Assembly: GCF_948329825.1 (NCBI RefSeq)
Contig: NZ_CAOJCM010000005.1
Span: forward strand, 1-64,000
Reading direction: 5' to 3'
Source of the DNA: Paenibacillus sp. JJ-100
GTDB lineage: Bacteria > Bacillota > Bacilli > Paenibacillales > Paenibacillaceae
DNA length: 64,000 nucleotides
Shown: positions 1 through 9,798 of the stretch, piece after piece
How positions within the stretch are numbered: position 1 is the first letter of the stretch
How the letters are laid out: every line of letters starts with the position of its first letter
Made by a program: the position numbers and the translations under genes
Notes under the pieces: model-generated
The model's input: only the letters and a program-made list of their open reading frames with translations
Told to the model about the DNA's origin: nothing
Database searches by the model: none

Positions 1-45
1 GCCGCCAGCGTTCGTCCTGAGCCAGGATCAAACTCTCCAATAAAG
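1..45 (-). rRNA. 16S ribosomal RNA, 5' end only
   Basis: Read on the minus strand, the first bases contain the universal bacterial 16S start (GAGTTTGATCCTGGCTCAG, followed by GACGAACGCTGGCGGC). Only the first 45 or so bases are in the window; the gene continues off the left edge. The exact mature 5' end is estimated by analogy with Bacillus. An rrn operon therefore lies immediately downstream of the safA-like gene and is read in the same direction as most genes here. Confidence 0.97.
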
Positions 46-200
46 TATTGAAAAGAGCGATTAGCTCATTTTGAATCTGACGAGATTAAAAATCTCATTG
101 TTGATCTTGCAAGCAAGATCATTACTCACTCGTTGTTCAGTTTTCAAAGATCAAACTTTTCCGTTTTTCATCGTCTCCGTGTTTCAGCGGCGACTTAAAT
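46..200 (-). ncRNA. rrn operon leader (pre-16S spacer)
   Basis: This is the transcribed spacer between the predicted rrn promoter and 16S. It carries CTTTGAAAACTGAACA (about 137-152, minus strand), a sequence often found before 16S in Bacilli and related to antitermination and processing. An inverted repeat lies at about 98-122 (GATCTTGC and GCAAGATC). The function is inferred from position and from known rrn leaders. Confidence 0.7.
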
Positions 201-229
201 AATGTACCACATCACAAAAATTTATGCAA
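201..229 (-). promoter_or_regulatory. predicted rrn promoter
   Basis: On the minus strand there is TTGCAT at 229-224, a 17-base spacer, and TACATT at 206-201, in an A/T-rich stretch upstream of 16S. Each hexamer matches four or more positions of the vegetative consensus. rrn operons often have several tandem promoters; only this one is clear to me. Confidence 0.55.
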
Positions 230-435
230 CAGTTTTTCATAAAATTGTTTTGGTTCTTCATATCTCTTTGCATTTAACCTCATTCACATGCTGAAATTAA
301 CGTGCAAATGATAATGCATATCTATTGTAGCACAACTATGAATAGGCTTTCAAACAATATACGCAATATTTTTGTTATTCCGACATATACGTTGATTTCT
401 GTATATTATTTCATTCTTCAGAAGAATCCTCAATG

Positions 436-469
436 AAAAGACCAGTTCTAATTCATAGAACTGGCCTTT
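436..469 (-). terminator. terminator after the safA-like gene
   Basis: On the minus strand AAAGGCCAGTTCTA and TAGAACTGGTCTTT form a long stem with a five-base loop, followed by a short T-rich run. It lies 44 bases past the stop codon and separates this gene from the rrn promoter. Confidence 0.85.
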
Positions 470-512
470 CCACCAGAAGCCTATTCTTAATATGTTACTA
501 CGTTAACTAGTA

Positions 513-2162
513 TTAATGTTGAATCCAGGGATTACGACGTTTTTTAGCAGGTTGGCGTCGATTAGAAGTCACCGGCGATCTTTCTTCTTTGGAGGATTTT
601 CCAGATCCAGATACAGAAACCTTGGATTTATTTTTCAAAGTTGTTTTGCTTGTTCTCCGTTTGGACGTACCCGATTTAGTTGAGGTTGATTTCGACTTGG
701 CTTCCGCCCCAGCATCCGACTCAGTATTGATCTCCTCAAACGCCGCTTGGCTTAAGTTCGCTTCTTCTCGTCCGCCCTTTTTGCCACCACTGAAACCCTG
801 GCCTTGGGAAGGATACATCTCACCAAAAGCGCCAAGCGGTGATGGAGGAACCATACTTTGAGCTGGATAAGGGTTTTGATAAGCATACTCCATAGGATGA
901 TTCGGCATAACAGATGTGGACATTTCAGGTGGCATACCATTTGGATGACCATACATTCCCCAGGCTGGTTCCTGATAACTATGCGAAGGGTAAATGTAAT
1001 GAGGTGCTTGTGTATGTGATCCACATCCGCATGGTGGGTACGGAAGCATGGAGTAAGGAGACATCATCGGCGGCTGATGGTTCATATGGTTATTTGCAGC
1101 TGCAAAAGTCGGAAAAGGGCTATTTACCTGACCAGCAGGTGAAGTTGGAAATGGACTATTTATCACGTCTGGAGAGACATTAGGCGTTACGTTGTTGTGA
1201 TTATAGGTATGTTCTGCTCCCGACCACGGGCTATTTGGCATATTGCCAACACTGTAGACACCAACATCCTGAACACCTGGGAATGGAGAGTTATTCCCCA
1301 TACCTGCTGTGTACATGTTATCTTGCTGAACAGCGTATACTTCTTGTGCCGGTACCGGAACCTGCATATATGGATGTTCCATCGGTGCATGAAGCATTTT
1401 TTGACCACACCCGCATGGTGCTTTAGTTGCTGGAGCAACATTCACAGGTGGTTCGATGTTAGGCATTACAGGCAAAGGCATCATTTCAGCTGGAGAAATC
1501 GGCATTTCAGGTTTTTTCGATTCATTTACAGGTTGGGTTTGGACCTCAGGTTTCATTTCGGGCATTTCAGGTAGTTGCGGCAAAGCCTCCAATTCAGGCA
1601 TTACATTAGGCTTAACCGGAGCAACAGGCGCCGGGGTCGGAACGGGAACGGGAACAGGGACTGGGACTGGAGCTGGAGCCGGAGTTGGAGTTTCAACTGC
1701 CTGAGGTGGAGATGGCGGTACGATCGGTGCCGTTTCTTCTTTTACACCCGTATATTCCTTACCTTCAGGTGATATTTTTTCAAGTACGCCCACATTTCCG
1801 ATTTCTGCATTGGACATATAGTTGCCTTGCGAGTGCATCGAAGGAATATAGACGGTTTCTCCTACCAGAAGAGCATTTGGATTTTTCAGTTGAGGATTAG
1901 CATTGATCATTTCTTTCAACGGAACTCCCCAAGCTTGCGATAGCTTCCATAACGAATCCCCTTGTACTACCTTGTGACTGTGCAGTACGCCCTCTGGTTT
2001 TGGACTTACTGGCTGTGCAGGAATTTTGACCTTCATCCCAATATCCAGCTTGTCGGGATCTGAAATCTGCGGATTGGCCGCAATTAATTTTTCCAGCGCT
2101 ACATTGTATTTTTGGGACAGCAGATATAATGTGTCGCCTTTTTTCACCATGTGTATTTTCAC
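513..2162 (-). CDS. safA: SafA-like spore coat morphogenetic protein with two LysM domains
   Basis: This 549-residue protein begins with two LysM repeats (about residues 4-49 and 62-107), the fold that binds peptidoglycan sugars. A very long low-complexity tail follows, rich in Pro, Met, Asn and Gln, with a Pro-Val run near residues 165-180, two Cys-Gly-Cys-Gly motifs and a basic C-terminal end (KKRRNPW). N-terminal LysM plus a disordered tail is the layout of SafA, which assembles at the forespore cortex-coat interface and is recruited by SpoVID, also encoded in this window. The start is GTG, ten bases after AGGAGG. The tail is too variable to assign by sequence alone, so the name rests on architecture; a general LysM cell-wall protein is the alternative. 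Confidence 0.75.
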   Translation of the reverse strand: MKIHMVKKGDTLYLLSQKYNVALEKLIAANPQISDPDKLDIGMKVKIPAQPVSPKPEGVLHSHKVVQGDSLWKLSQAWGVPLKEMINANPQLKNPNALLVGETVYIPSMHSQGNYMSNAEIGNVGVLEKISPEGKEYTGVKEETAPIVPPSPPQAVETPTPAPAPVPVPVPVPVPTPAPVAPVKPNVMPELEALPQLPEMPEMKPEVQTQPVNESKKPEMPISPAEMMPLPVMPNIEPPVNVAPATKAPCGCGQKMLHAPMEHPYMQVPVPAQEVYAVQQDNMYTAGMGNNSPFPGVQDVGVYSVGNMPNSPWSGAEHTYNHNNVTPNVSPDVINSPFPTSPAGQVNSPFPTFAAANNHMNHQPPMMSPYSMLPYPPCGCGSHTQAPHYIYPSHSYQEPAWGMYGHPNGMPPEMSTSVMPNHPMEYAYQNPYPAQSMVPPSPLGAFGEMYPSQGQGFSGGKKGGREEANLSQAAFEEINTESDAGAEAKSKSTSTKSGTSKRRTSKTTLKNKSKVSVSGSGKSSKEERSPVTSNRRQPAKKRRNPWIQH

Positions 2163-2357
2163 AGGGAACTAACCTCCTAGACGTCATACTTGGGCAGTAC
2201 ATTCGCCCATACCTTTACTACATCCTATGCAGCAACCGGGCTAATGACATCATCTGAACAAAAAAAAATCCTCCCGCCTTATAAAATACCGCATACTTTA
2301 AGCATGCTACATTTTATTGGACAAGGAGAATTCCTCGTTTATTCATTTAGGATGAAC

Positions 2358-3242
2358 CTATGACTCCCACACTTTGTAACCATCTTTGTCGACAATTTGA
2401 CGGAAAGCTTCAAGTAATTGCAATGTAACCGGACCCGCTACACCAGAACCAATCGTTCTGCCATCCACTTCACACGCCGCAATAACTTCCGCAGCTGTTC
2501 CGGTGAAGAATACTTCGTCCGCAATGTATACATCATGAAGCGTGAAAGGTACTTCTTTTAGCTCAATATCAAGCTCGCCACACAGATCAATAATGGCTTG
2601 GCGTGTAATCCCTTCAAGTGCTCCCAAATAGCATGGAGGGGTGTAGACCACACCATTTTTGATAATGAAAATGTTATCACTCGAACCCTCGGTTACATAG
2701 CCTTGAGAATTCAGCATGATCGCCTCACCAGCACCTGAATAGTTGGATTGCAGTTTGACAAGGATGTTATTCAGATAGTTGAGAGATTTGATCTTGGGAT
2801 TCAGAGCATCCGGAATGTTTCGACGCTGCGATACTGACACAGCTTTAAGTCCAGTAAGATAAGCCTCTTCCGGATAAATCGCAAGTTGCTCCACAATAAT
2901 GATCACAGAAGCCTTAGGGCAACGCAGCGGGTCAAGACCCAGGTTACCTGGTCCGCGTGACACGATAAGACGAATATATCCGTTACGCATGTCATTGCGG
3001 CGCACCGTTTCAGCCATCACTTCAAGCATCTCGTCGTAAGAGAGAGGGATGTTCAGACTGATGGATTTTGCCGAATCATACAAACGATCCAAGTGGGCTT
3101 TACATCTGAAAATATTACCATTGTAAATCCGAATCCCTTCGAAGATTCCGTCTCCGTACAAAAATCCGTGGTCATACACCGAAACTTTCGCATTCTCTTT
3201 GGTTACATATTCACCATCCAAATAGATCCATTGCTCTGCCAC
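2358..3242 (-). CDS. ilvE: branched-chain amino acid aminotransferase
   Basis: This is a 294-residue fold-type IV PLP enzyme, the normal length for IlvE/D-amino acid aminotransferase relatives. The N-terminal FLYGDGIFEGIR signature, the PLP lysine in KIKSLNYLNN and the phosphate-binding VTEGSSDNIF segment are all visible. It catalyses the last step of Leu, Ile and Val synthesis (2-oxo acid plus glutamate). A D-alanine or 4-amino-4-deoxychorismate-type activity is possible for fold-type IV proteins, but the motifs fit IlvE best. The start is GTG with GGAGGTG upstream. It follows pheA by 143 bases on the same strand, at the end of the threonine/phenylalanine gene row. Confidence 0.9.
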   Translation of the reverse strand: MAEQWIYLDGEYVTKENAKVSVYDHGFLYGDGIFEGIRIYNGNIFRCKAHLDRLYDSAKSISLNIPLSYDEMLEVMAETVRRNDMRNGYIRLIVSRGPGNLGLDPLRCPKASVIIIVEQLAIYPEEAYLTGLKAVSVSQRRNIPDALNPKIKSLNYLNNILVKLQSNYSGAGEAIMLNSQGYVTEGSSDNIFIIKNGVVYTPPCYLGALEGITRQAIIDLCGELDIELKEVPFTLHDVYIADEVFFTGTAAEVIAACEVDGRTIGSGVAGPVTLQLLEAFRQIVDKDGYKVWES

Positions 3243-3385
3243 GACTTACCGCACCTCCATTAAAATATACATTCCCGAGATTTCCAAAACGTGCTGGACC
3301 TGTCCATTGTACATTAACAATAAAGGAGAAACTCTCATTACACATCAATGTCGAAAGACATCTTCCCGTTATTCAACCCAATCCG

Positions 3386-4261
3386 TTATTTCCGTGAAGG
3401 GTATGTATAACATGGATAACAGCCAAGAACACGCACCTGACAATTCAACGCCTCGATTTCGGCCATGGCTGCCGTGAGCAATACGGAGTCAACCGTTTCA
3501 ATCACGTCAATATAAAAATAATAACTGCCTAATCGTTTCTTCGTTGGCCTCGATTCAAGACGGGTCAAGTTCAACTTTCTCCAGGCAAAAGCCGACAACA
3601 CCTGATGCAATGCACCCGGTGCATCCTCAGGCAGCGTTACAAGCAAGCTTGTCTTCACATGATCCGGTTCACGCGGAATACTGACAGGTTCATGACCAAT
3701 CAGTACAAAGCGGGTGTAGTTATTATCATGGTCCGTCACCCGTTCAGCCATGATGTCTAACCCATGCTTTTGTGCCGCAAGCTTCGTGCCTATGGCCACC
3801 CAACCTTTACCCGGATTTTTTTTCACAATCTCGACCGCTTCAGCCGTGCTGTTAACTCCTTCGAGATCTGCGTCCGGTGAATACTGTCTAATAAAATTCT
3901 GACATTGCGGGATCGCCACGGGATGAGACATAATCTTGGTGATTTTGCCAAAATCATATGTGCCTTCATCCGTGATGAATTCACTCCCGTGTCCGATGAC
4001 ATTCTGAATGGATGGGTATACCCACTCCGCTTGCATCGGAATATCCACCTCATTCACAAGCCAGTCCATATGGAGGCTGACCGAGCCTTCGATGGTATTT
4101 TCAATCGGAATTACACTGTACTGTGTACCCCCGCTATCAACGGCGCGAAACACGTCCGAAATGAGTTTGAAGTGTTGCAAGTCCATTGGTTCGCCATTAA
4201 ATAAGAATTCGATCGCTTCGTGTGAGACCGACCCCTCCGGTAATACTGCTATTCGTTTCAT
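3386..4261 (-). CDS. pheA: prephenate dehydratase
   Basis: This 291-residue protein has the monofunctional prephenate dehydratase layout: an N-terminal catalytic domain with the NNYTRF segment (TRF catalytic motif) and a C-terminal ACT domain with LTRLESRP, the phenylalanine-binding ESRP motif. It converts prephenate to phenylpyruvate in Phe synthesis, and the ACT domain predicts feedback inhibition by Phe. Its ATG overlaps the stop of thrB by four bases (ATGA), so translation is probably coupled. In Bacillus subtilis pheA follows obg and pheB; here the hom-thrC-thrB genes sit between pheB and pheA. Confidence 0.96.
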   Translation of the reverse strand: MKRIAVLPEGSVSHEAIEFLFNGEPMDLQHFKLISDVFRAVDSGGTQYSVIPIENTIEGSVSLHMDWLVNEVDIPMQAEWVYPSIQNVIGHGSEFITDEGTYDFGKITKIMSHPVAIPQCQNFIRQYSPDADLEGVNSTAEAVEIVKKNPGKGWVAIGTKLAAQKHGLDIMAERVTDHDNNYTRFVLIGHEPVSIPREPDHVKTSLLVTLPEDAPGALHQVLSAFAWRKLNLTRLESRPTKKRLGSYYFYIDVIETVDSVLLTAAMAEIEALNCQVRVLGCYPCYTYPSRK

Positions 4262-5226
4262 CGGCCAACTTCCCCTTTGATTCTGTCCAAAAAAGGACGT
4301 TCATCTTGATCCGGCAGGATGACAACGCCCTCCAGATCCGGGTCCAACCACAACGCAGAGGCCGTGATCCCCTCCTGCTTCATGATACCCATTACGTATT
4401 GCTCCAACTCTTCCTTCCGGGTATCGTGACGATCCACCAGTGTTAGCACCGTCGGTCCCGCCCCACTAAGCGCCGCACCCAATGCGCCATGCCCGGTAGC
4501 ATGTTCCAAAATATCCGTCATGCCGGGTACCAGTGATGCACGATATGGCTGATGGATCCGGTCTGACATTGCCTTTTGAATCATATCTAGCCGCCCACTG
4601 GCAAACGCAGCAACAAGCAATGAAGAACGGCTTATGTTGTGCACAACATCACGCATGCCGAACTGCTGTGGAATGACATTTCTCGCTTTGGAGGTAGAGA
4701 GCTGGAAGTCCGGCACAATAACCAAAGTCTGCAAGTCCTGATGCGGCTCGATACGAATATAGTCGACACTTTGACCGTCCCAGGCCGCTGTGATGATCCC
4801 TCCAAATAATGAGGCACCCACATTATCCGGATGTTTCTCCAATGATGTAGCCATATCCAACAATTTTTCATTCGATAGGGGACTGCCAATCAACGCATTC
4901 GCACCTGCAAGAGCACCTACAATTGCCGATGCACTGCTTCCGAGCCCTCGAGTGAGAGGAATATCCGAGTACATCGAGATGTCCAATTCAGGTACAGACA
5001 CTCCAGCCTCATCAAATACCATTTGCGCGACTTGATAAATCAGATTGGATTTATCCGCGGGCAGCCCCGTCAGATGGTCTCCATACAGATGAAATGTTGT
5101 CTCAGTTGCCGGTTTGATCTCAAGCCAGGCATACAAAGACAAGGCCATGCCCAGGGTATCAAACCCAGGGCCCAGATTGGCTGTACTTGCCGGGATTTTT
5201 ACGGTTACTTTTTCACGCAAGCTCAT
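4258..5226 (-). CDS. thrB: homoserine kinase
   Basis: This is a 322-residue GHMP-family kinase. The ATP-binding motif RGLGSSASA and the C-terminal glycine-rich [10 protein letters not shown] segment are present. It phosphorylates L-homoserine to O-phosphohomoserine, the substrate of the threonine synthase encoded just upstream. It overlaps thrC by four bases at its start and pheA by four bases at its end, which marks a tightly coupled operon. Length and motifs are typical. Confidence 0.97.
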   Translation of the reverse strand: MSLREKVTVKIPASTANLGPGFDTLGMALSLYAWLEIKPATETTFHLYGDHLTGLPADKSNLIYQVAQMVFDEAGVSVPELDISMYSDIPLTRGLGSSASAIVGALAGANALIGSPLSNEKLLDMATSLEKHPDNVGASLFGGIITAAWDGQSVDYIRIEPHQDLQTLVIVPDFQLSTSKARNVIPQQFGMRDVVHNISRSSLLVAAFASGRLDMIQKAMSDRIHQPYRASLVPGMTDILEHATGHGALGAALSGAGPTVLTLVDRHDTRKEELEQYVMGIMKQEGITASALWLDPDLEGVVILPDQDERPFLDRIKGEVGR

Positions 5227-6293
5227 ACAGACTGCTGCTCCAGTTGGGCAATAGCTGCCAGAACCGCCTCTTCTGTATCTTCAACCACCAGCGGCTCTAC
5301 AGCTGCCGTCTGAATGGCTACATTCGGGTCTTTCAGGCCGTTACCTGTCAGCACGCATACAACCGTTTCCCCACCTTTGAAGTAACCTTCACTATGCAAT
5401 TTGTACACGCCAGCGACAGATGCAGCAGAAGCCGGTTCTGCAAATACCCCTTCACGCGCCGCAATCGTACGATAAGCTGCCAGAATCTCTTCATCCGTTA
5501 CATAGTTAATTTGACCATTAGACTCTTCTGCTGCAGCTACTGCCGTTTTCCAGCTAGCCGGGTTACCGATTCGAATCGCTGTAGCTACAGTCTCTGGCTC
5601 AAGGATTGGCTCTCCTTTAACGATGGCCATAGCTCCTTCTGCTTCAAACCCAACCATACGTGGCAAAGCAGTGGATTTGCCTGCCTCTTTATACTCTTTA
5701 AAACCTTTCCAGTAAGCCGAAATGTTACCCGCATTACCTACCGGTATTGCCAGAACATCTGGAGCATCGCCCAATTGCTCAACCACTTCAAAAGCAGCCG
5801 TCTTCTGTCCTTCAATCCGATATGGGTTAACAGAGTTCACAAGTGTAATTGGGTGCTTCGCAGTAATCTCACGTACGATTTCAAGCGCTCGGTCAAAGTT
5901 ACCATTGATTGCGATGACTTTGGCACCGTAGATCATTGCTTGAGCGAGTTTCCCCAGTGCAATATTGTTATTTGGAATCAGCACGATACAATTGAGTCCA
6001 CCGCGTGCTGCGTATGCAGCAGCTGCTGCAGATGTATTACCAGTGGAGGCACACATAATGGTACGACTGCCTTCTTCCATAGCTTTGGCAACAGCCATAA
6101 CCATTCCGCGGTCTTTGAAAGAACCTGTAGGATTCAATCCCTCGTATTTAAAATACAGATTCAAACCGAGTTCCTTTGACAGATTCTCTGCATGAATCAG
6201 CGGTGTATTTCCCTCCTGAAGTGTAAGCTGAGGGGTATTTTCATTTACGGGAAGGTGCTCTTTGTACGTTTGCAATAATCCTTGATATCTCAT
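5223..6293 (-). CDS. thrC: threonine synthase
   Basis: This 356-residue fold-type II PLP enzyme carries the PLP lysine K60 in GSFKDRGM and a glycine-rich PLP phosphate loop ([12 protein letters not shown]). It converts O-phosphohomoserine to L-threonine. This is the short Bacillus-type enzyme rather than the longer proteobacterial type. It starts at ATG 112 bases after hom and overlaps thrB, giving the order hom-thrC-thrB also found in Bacillus. Confidence 0.97.
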   Translation of the reverse strand: MRYQGLLQTYKEHLPVNENTPQLTLQEGNTPLIHAENLSKELGLNLYFKYEGLNPTGSFKDRGMVMAVAKAMEEGSRTIMCASTGNTSAAAAAYAARGGLNCIVLIPNNNIALGKLAQAMIYGAKVIAINGNFDRALEIVREITAKHPITLVNSVNPYRIEGQKTAAFEVVEQLGDAPDVLAIPVGNAGNISAYWKGFKEYKEAGKSTALPRMVGFEAEGAMAIVKGEPILEPETVATAIRIGNPASWKTAVAAAEESNGQINYVTDEEILAAYRTIAAREGVFAEPASAASVAGVYKLHSEGYFKGGETVVCVLTGNGLKDPNVAIQTAAVEPLVVEDTEEAVLAAIAQLEQQSV

Positions 6294-6405
6294 TATGGGT
6301 GAACTCCTTTATGATGGATTGATCTAAATTTTTTGAAATAAATAATGATATTCAGAACCGACGCTTGTTTGAATGAGGTGTTAAGAAGTAAAAGATTGTT
6401 AGCTA

Positions 6406-7692
6406 CTAACCTTCAACACGATAAACACTCTTAATTCGGCGTATCACACTGAGTGATTCAAAATGTTTAAGGACCTTATCCATACTTGCTTTACTTGCAT
6501 TATGAGTAACAATTATAATTTCAGCGTCTGGGTTGTGCTTATTCGGCTGTTGAACAACAGATGCCAAACTGACTTCATATTCCGCGAAAATCTGCGTGAT
6601 CTGCGCCAGCACACCCGCTTTGTCGTCCACATGCAGCAAGATAAAGTTTTTAGAAATGATCTGCTCATCACGCTGCAGTCTCTTCTCTTTATAGGGTACC
6701 ATCGCCTTTACTCCGTTTACACCAAGTTTCAGGTTCTTGATTACAGCCACTATATCCGCAACTACAGACGTTGCTGTCGGCATTTCTCCTGCGCCAGCAC
6801 CATAAAACATCGTCTCCCCTACTGCCTCACCATGAACATACACTGCGTTGAATACACCGTTCACTGATGCAATCGGATGGTTCTGTCTCACCATGGTTGG
6901 CTGTACACTAATCGTAATTTCATCGTCTATACGATCTGCGATCCCTAGCAACTTCAACTCATAACCGAGTCTTTTAGCATAGGTAATATCTTCACGCGTG
7001 ACAGCAGAGATCCCTTGAACGGTAACATCCTTCAATTCCACATTGGTTCGAAAACCGAGTGTACTTAAAATCACCATTTTACGAGCAGCATCGAGTCCTT
7101 CTACATCTGACGTTGGGTCTGCTTCGGCATACCCTAAAGCCTGTGCTTCCGAGAGCACCTCCTCATAGGATGCACCTTCCTGACTCATTTTTGTCAAAAT
7201 ATAGTTCGTTGTGCCGTTAACAATTCCCATAATTCGGGTGATCCGGTCTGAAGAGAATCCTTCAATAAGCGTCCGGATAATCGGAATTCCCCCAGCTACA
7301 CTGGCTTCATAGAACACGTCGCATTGTTTCTCCTGTGCCTTCGCCAAAATCTCTGAACCATGCAGGGCCATAAGGTCTTTATTTGCTGTTACAATGTGTT
7401 TGCCGCGTTCCAACGCTTCGAGAATATATTCTTTCGTCTGATCAATACCGCCCATGACTTCCACAATAACATCAATATCCGGGTGACGAATGACATCCCA
7501 AGGATCTTCTGTCAGCTTCTCCTGATCAATCTGGAGAACACGATCTTTCTTCGCGTTCTTCACAGCGATTTTCTCAATGATAATCGGTGATCCCACTTGA
7601 CTGCTCAGATCCTCCTGATTCCCTTCCACAATTCGGACAACGCCCGTTCCCACTGTACCCAGGCCCAACAATCCGACTTTTACCGGTTTCAC
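6406..7692 (-). CDS. hom: homoserine dehydrogenase
   Basis: This 428-residue protein has an N-terminal NAD(P) Rossmann domain (GLLGLGTVGTGVV), the central homoserine dehydrogenase domain with MGIVNGTTNYIL and ADPTSDVEGLDAARK, and a C-terminal ACT domain from about residue 350 that predicts allosteric control by threonine. It reduces aspartate semialdehyde to homoserine, the branch point to Thr and Met. The start is GTG, with a GGGGG-rich binding site 10-15 bases upstream. It is probably the first gene of hom-thrC-thrB-pheA; I see no clear promoter in the 100 bases before it, so readthrough from pheB is possible. Confidence 0.96.
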   Translation of the reverse strand: MKPVKVGLLGLGTVGTGVVRIVEGNQEDLSSQVGSPIIIEKIAVKNAKKDRVLQIDQEKLTEDPWDVIRHPDIDVIVEVMGGIDQTKEYILEALERGKHIVTANKDLMALHGSEILAKAQEKQCDVFYEASVAGGIPIIRTLIEGFSSDRITRIMGIVNGTTNYILTKMSQEGASYEEVLSEAQALGYAEADPTSDVEGLDAARKMVILSTLGFRTNVELKDVTVQGISAVTREDITYAKRLGYELKLLGIADRIDDEITISVQPTMVRQNHPIASVNGVFNAVYVHGEAVGETMFYGAGAGEMPTATSVVADIVAVIKNLKLGVNGVKAMVPYKEKRLQRDEQIISKNFILLHVDDKAGVLAQITQIFAEYEVSLASVVQQPNKHNPDAEIIIVTHNASKASMDKVLKHFESLSVIRRIKSVYRVEG

Positions 7693-7792
7693 TAACGACC
7701 TACCCCCTAATGTCTAGTCATGTCTACCCATTATGCAAATTTCACTCCTGATTGCACTGCATATCTCTGAAAATATATATTTACAAAGCCAG

Positions 7793-8230
7793 TCAACCTT
7801 GGCCTACGATACGCGTTCGCTTCACTCCAGGCATATCTTGCATACGTTCTAGCATTTCTCCAATCTCTCCATGCAGATGCGTCGTTTCGACAGAAATAAC
7901 TACATTAGCTCTTCCCTGCAATGGAATACTCTGATTAATTGTAAGGACGTTGGCCCCGTAGGCTGCAAAATGTCCAAGCACACGAGACAGAATACCAGAC
8001 TGATGCTCCAGATCAATGGAGATCGTTACGATTCGTTCACGCTCTAGCTGATTGATCAGATGGATTCCATCCTTGTACTTGTAAAAGGCACTCCGGCTTA
8101 AACCGACCTGTTCTACAGCTTCATGCACTGTTTTGACATCACCGGAAGCAAGCAGTTCTTTTACCTGCATCGTTTTCACTACAGCCTCGGGTAAAATATC
8201 TTCCCGTACTAAGTAATAGCGTTCATTCAC
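7793..8230 (-). CDS. pheB: ACT-domain protein PheB (UPF0735)
   Basis: This protein of about 145 residues has an N-terminal helix-turn-helix-like part (VGLSRSAFYKYKDGI) and a C-terminal ACT domain (about residues 70-143), the arrangement of the UPF0735/PheB family encoded beside obg and pheA in Bacilli. The family was once thought to contribute to chorismate mutase or Phe regulation; its function is not settled. I chose the GTG at 8230 because AGGAGAGG lies seven bases upstream; the longer frame opens with a TTG that overlaps this binding site. Confidence 0.88.
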   Translation of the reverse strand: MNERYYLVREDILPEAVVKTMQVKELLASGDVKTVHEAVEQVGLSRSAFYKYKDGIHLINQLERERIVTISIDLEHQSGILSRVLGHFAAYGANVLTINQSIPLQGRANVVISVETTHLHGEIGEMLERMQDMPGVKRTRIVGQG

Positions 8231-8273
8231 AGAACGTCCTCTCCTCAAAGACTGATGTATTCATATAGTGGAC

Positions 8274-8302
8274 ATTATAAAGGATGATTAACAAAAGGGC
8301 AA
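8274..8302 (-). promoter_or_regulatory. promoter upstream of pheB
   Basis: On the minus strand TTGCCC (8302-8297), a 17-base spacer and a perfect TATAAT (8279-8274) precede pheB by about 45 bases. It lies just after the obg terminator, so pheB and probably the hom operon start here. Confidence 0.65.
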
Positions 8303-8383
8303 TATGTGACATGTCTATTTTTTCAAAAACTATTTCTCACAGTATACAGGTTTCTCCCTTTCTCATGTCAGAAAAACAAAAAA

Positions 8384-8420
8384 AACGCAGCGTCACGGTA
8401 ACTTCACCGCTTGCTGCGTT
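8384..8420 (-). terminator. terminator after obg
   Basis: On the minus strand AACGCAGC and GCTGCGTT enclose an inner, imperfect extension and are followed directly by a run of T residues, about 50 bases after the obg stop codon. It separates spo0B-obg from pheB. Confidence 0.85.
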
Positions 8421-8471
8421 TATAATTTATATTTCCATATCATCATATATCACGATCAGGGGTGCAGCAGC

Positions 8472-9782
8472 TTAGTAGTAACTGCTGCTTTCCACGAACT
8501 CAAATTCGAAATCTCCAATACGCACAATGGTACCTTCAACGGCGCCGCGTTTGCGAAGCTCATCATCCACACCCATATAGCGAAGTGTACGTGCCAGCTT
8601 CAGAATGGCTTCGTGTGAGTTCAACTGCATTCGTTTCATCATGCGATCAATCTTGGCACTTTGCACAATAAACGTATCGTTTTCACGCACAATACGGAAA
8701 CCTTCGTCTTCTTTCTTCTCCAAACTGTATACTTTACGCTCCGACAGTTCGGTAACTTCCTCTACTACAGGCTCATCCGGAATCTGATCTAGCAGGTCAG
8801 CTGCACGGAATAACAGTTCCTGAATGCCATGACGTGTTAAGGAGGAGATTGGCATCACTTCAATATCCGGCTTCACTTCACGAACCCGCTGCAAAAACTG
8901 CTCCAGGTTAGCTTCGGATTCCGGCATATCCATTTTGTTCGCAGCTACAACCTGCGGTCTCTCGGCGAGAACAGGATTGTATAGTCTCAGCTCATCATTG
9001 ATCTTCTGCCAGTCTTCGAAGGGATCGCGTCCTTCTGAGCCAGACATGTCCACAACATGAATAATGACGCGTGTCCGCTCAACATGTCGAAGGAACTCAT
9101 GTCCCAGTCCAACACCTTCATGTGCACCTTCAATCAGTCCTGGTAGATCGGCCATTACAAAGCTGCGACCTTCACCCACATCTACAACACCTAAGTTAGG
9201 TGTAATAGTTGTAAAATGATATGCCCCGATCTTAGGCTTGGCCCCCGAAACAACGGACAACAGCGTGGATTTCCCTACACTTGGAAAACCAACCAGTCCT
9301 ACATCCGCCATGACTTTAAGCTCAAGTACGATATATCGTTCTTCGCCTTCTTCCCCGTTCTCTGCAAGCTCAGGAGCAGGGTTTTTTGGCGTTGCAAAAC
9401 GAATATTCCCACGGCCTCCACGGCCTCCCTTGGCAACAACAACTTGTTGACCATGGCGCGTCAAGTCAGCTAATATTTCACCGCTGTCCTCATCAACAAT
9501 GACAGTGCCAGGTGGGATACGTACAACCATGTTCTCTGCATTAGCACCATGTCTACCCTTATTGCGTCCCTTTTCCCCACGAGGAGCTTTGAAGTGACGC
9601 TGATAACGAAAGTCCATCAATGTCCGAAGACCTTCATCCACACGAAAAATAATATCTGCACCTCGACCGCCATCGCCGCCGGCAGGGCCACCTTCGGGTA
9701 CATACTTCTCACGACGGAATGAAACAATACCGTCACCACCATCTCCGGCTTTCACATAAATCTTCGCTTTATCAACAAACAT
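8472..9782 (-). CDS. obg: GTPase Obg/CgtA
   Basis: This 436-residue protein has all three Obg parts: the glycine-rich N-terminal fold (residues 1-158), the G domain with P-loop [18 protein letters not shown] and NKMD, and the C-terminal OCT domain found in Gram-positive Obg. It is an essential GTPase that binds the 50S subunit and, in Bacillus, links ribosome state to stress and sporulation signalling. It starts 16 bases after spo0B, with AAGGGG before the ATG, as in the Bacillus spo0B-obg operon. Confidence 0.98.
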   Translation of the reverse strand: MFVDKAKIYVKAGDGGDGIVSFRREKYVPEGGPAGGDGGRGADIIFRVDEGLRTLMDFRYQRHFKAPRGEKGRNKGRHGANAENMVVRIPPGTVIVDEDSGEILADLTRHGQQVVVAKGGRGGRGNIRFATPKNPAPELAENGEEGEERYIVLELKVMADVGLVGFPSVGKSTLLSVVSGAKPKIGAYHFTTITPNLGVVDVGEGRSFVMADLPGLIEGAHEGVGLGHEFLRHVERTRVIIHVVDMSGSEGRDPFEDWQKINDELRLYNPVLAERPQVVAANKMDMPESEANLEQFLQRVREVKPDIEVMPISSLTRHGIQELLFRAADLLDQIPDEPVVEEVTELSERKVYSLEKKEDEGFRIVRENDTFIVQSAKIDRMMKRMQLNSHEAILKLARTLRYMGVDDELRKRGAVEGTIVRIGDFEFEFVESSSYY

Positions 9783-9798
9783 TAGTTACCCCTTCTTC

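Noticed and set aside
2240..2330. Terminator after ilvE
   Set aside because: ATAAAAT/ATTTTAT arms with an imperfect inner stem exist and an eight-T run lies nearby, but the T run does not directly follow the hairpin.
5187..6179. A 330-codon open frame on the plus strand
   Set aside because: It runs opposite thrC, whose motifs and neighbours are clear; the antisense product is Cys/Ser/Phe-rich, without a recognisable domain or binding site.
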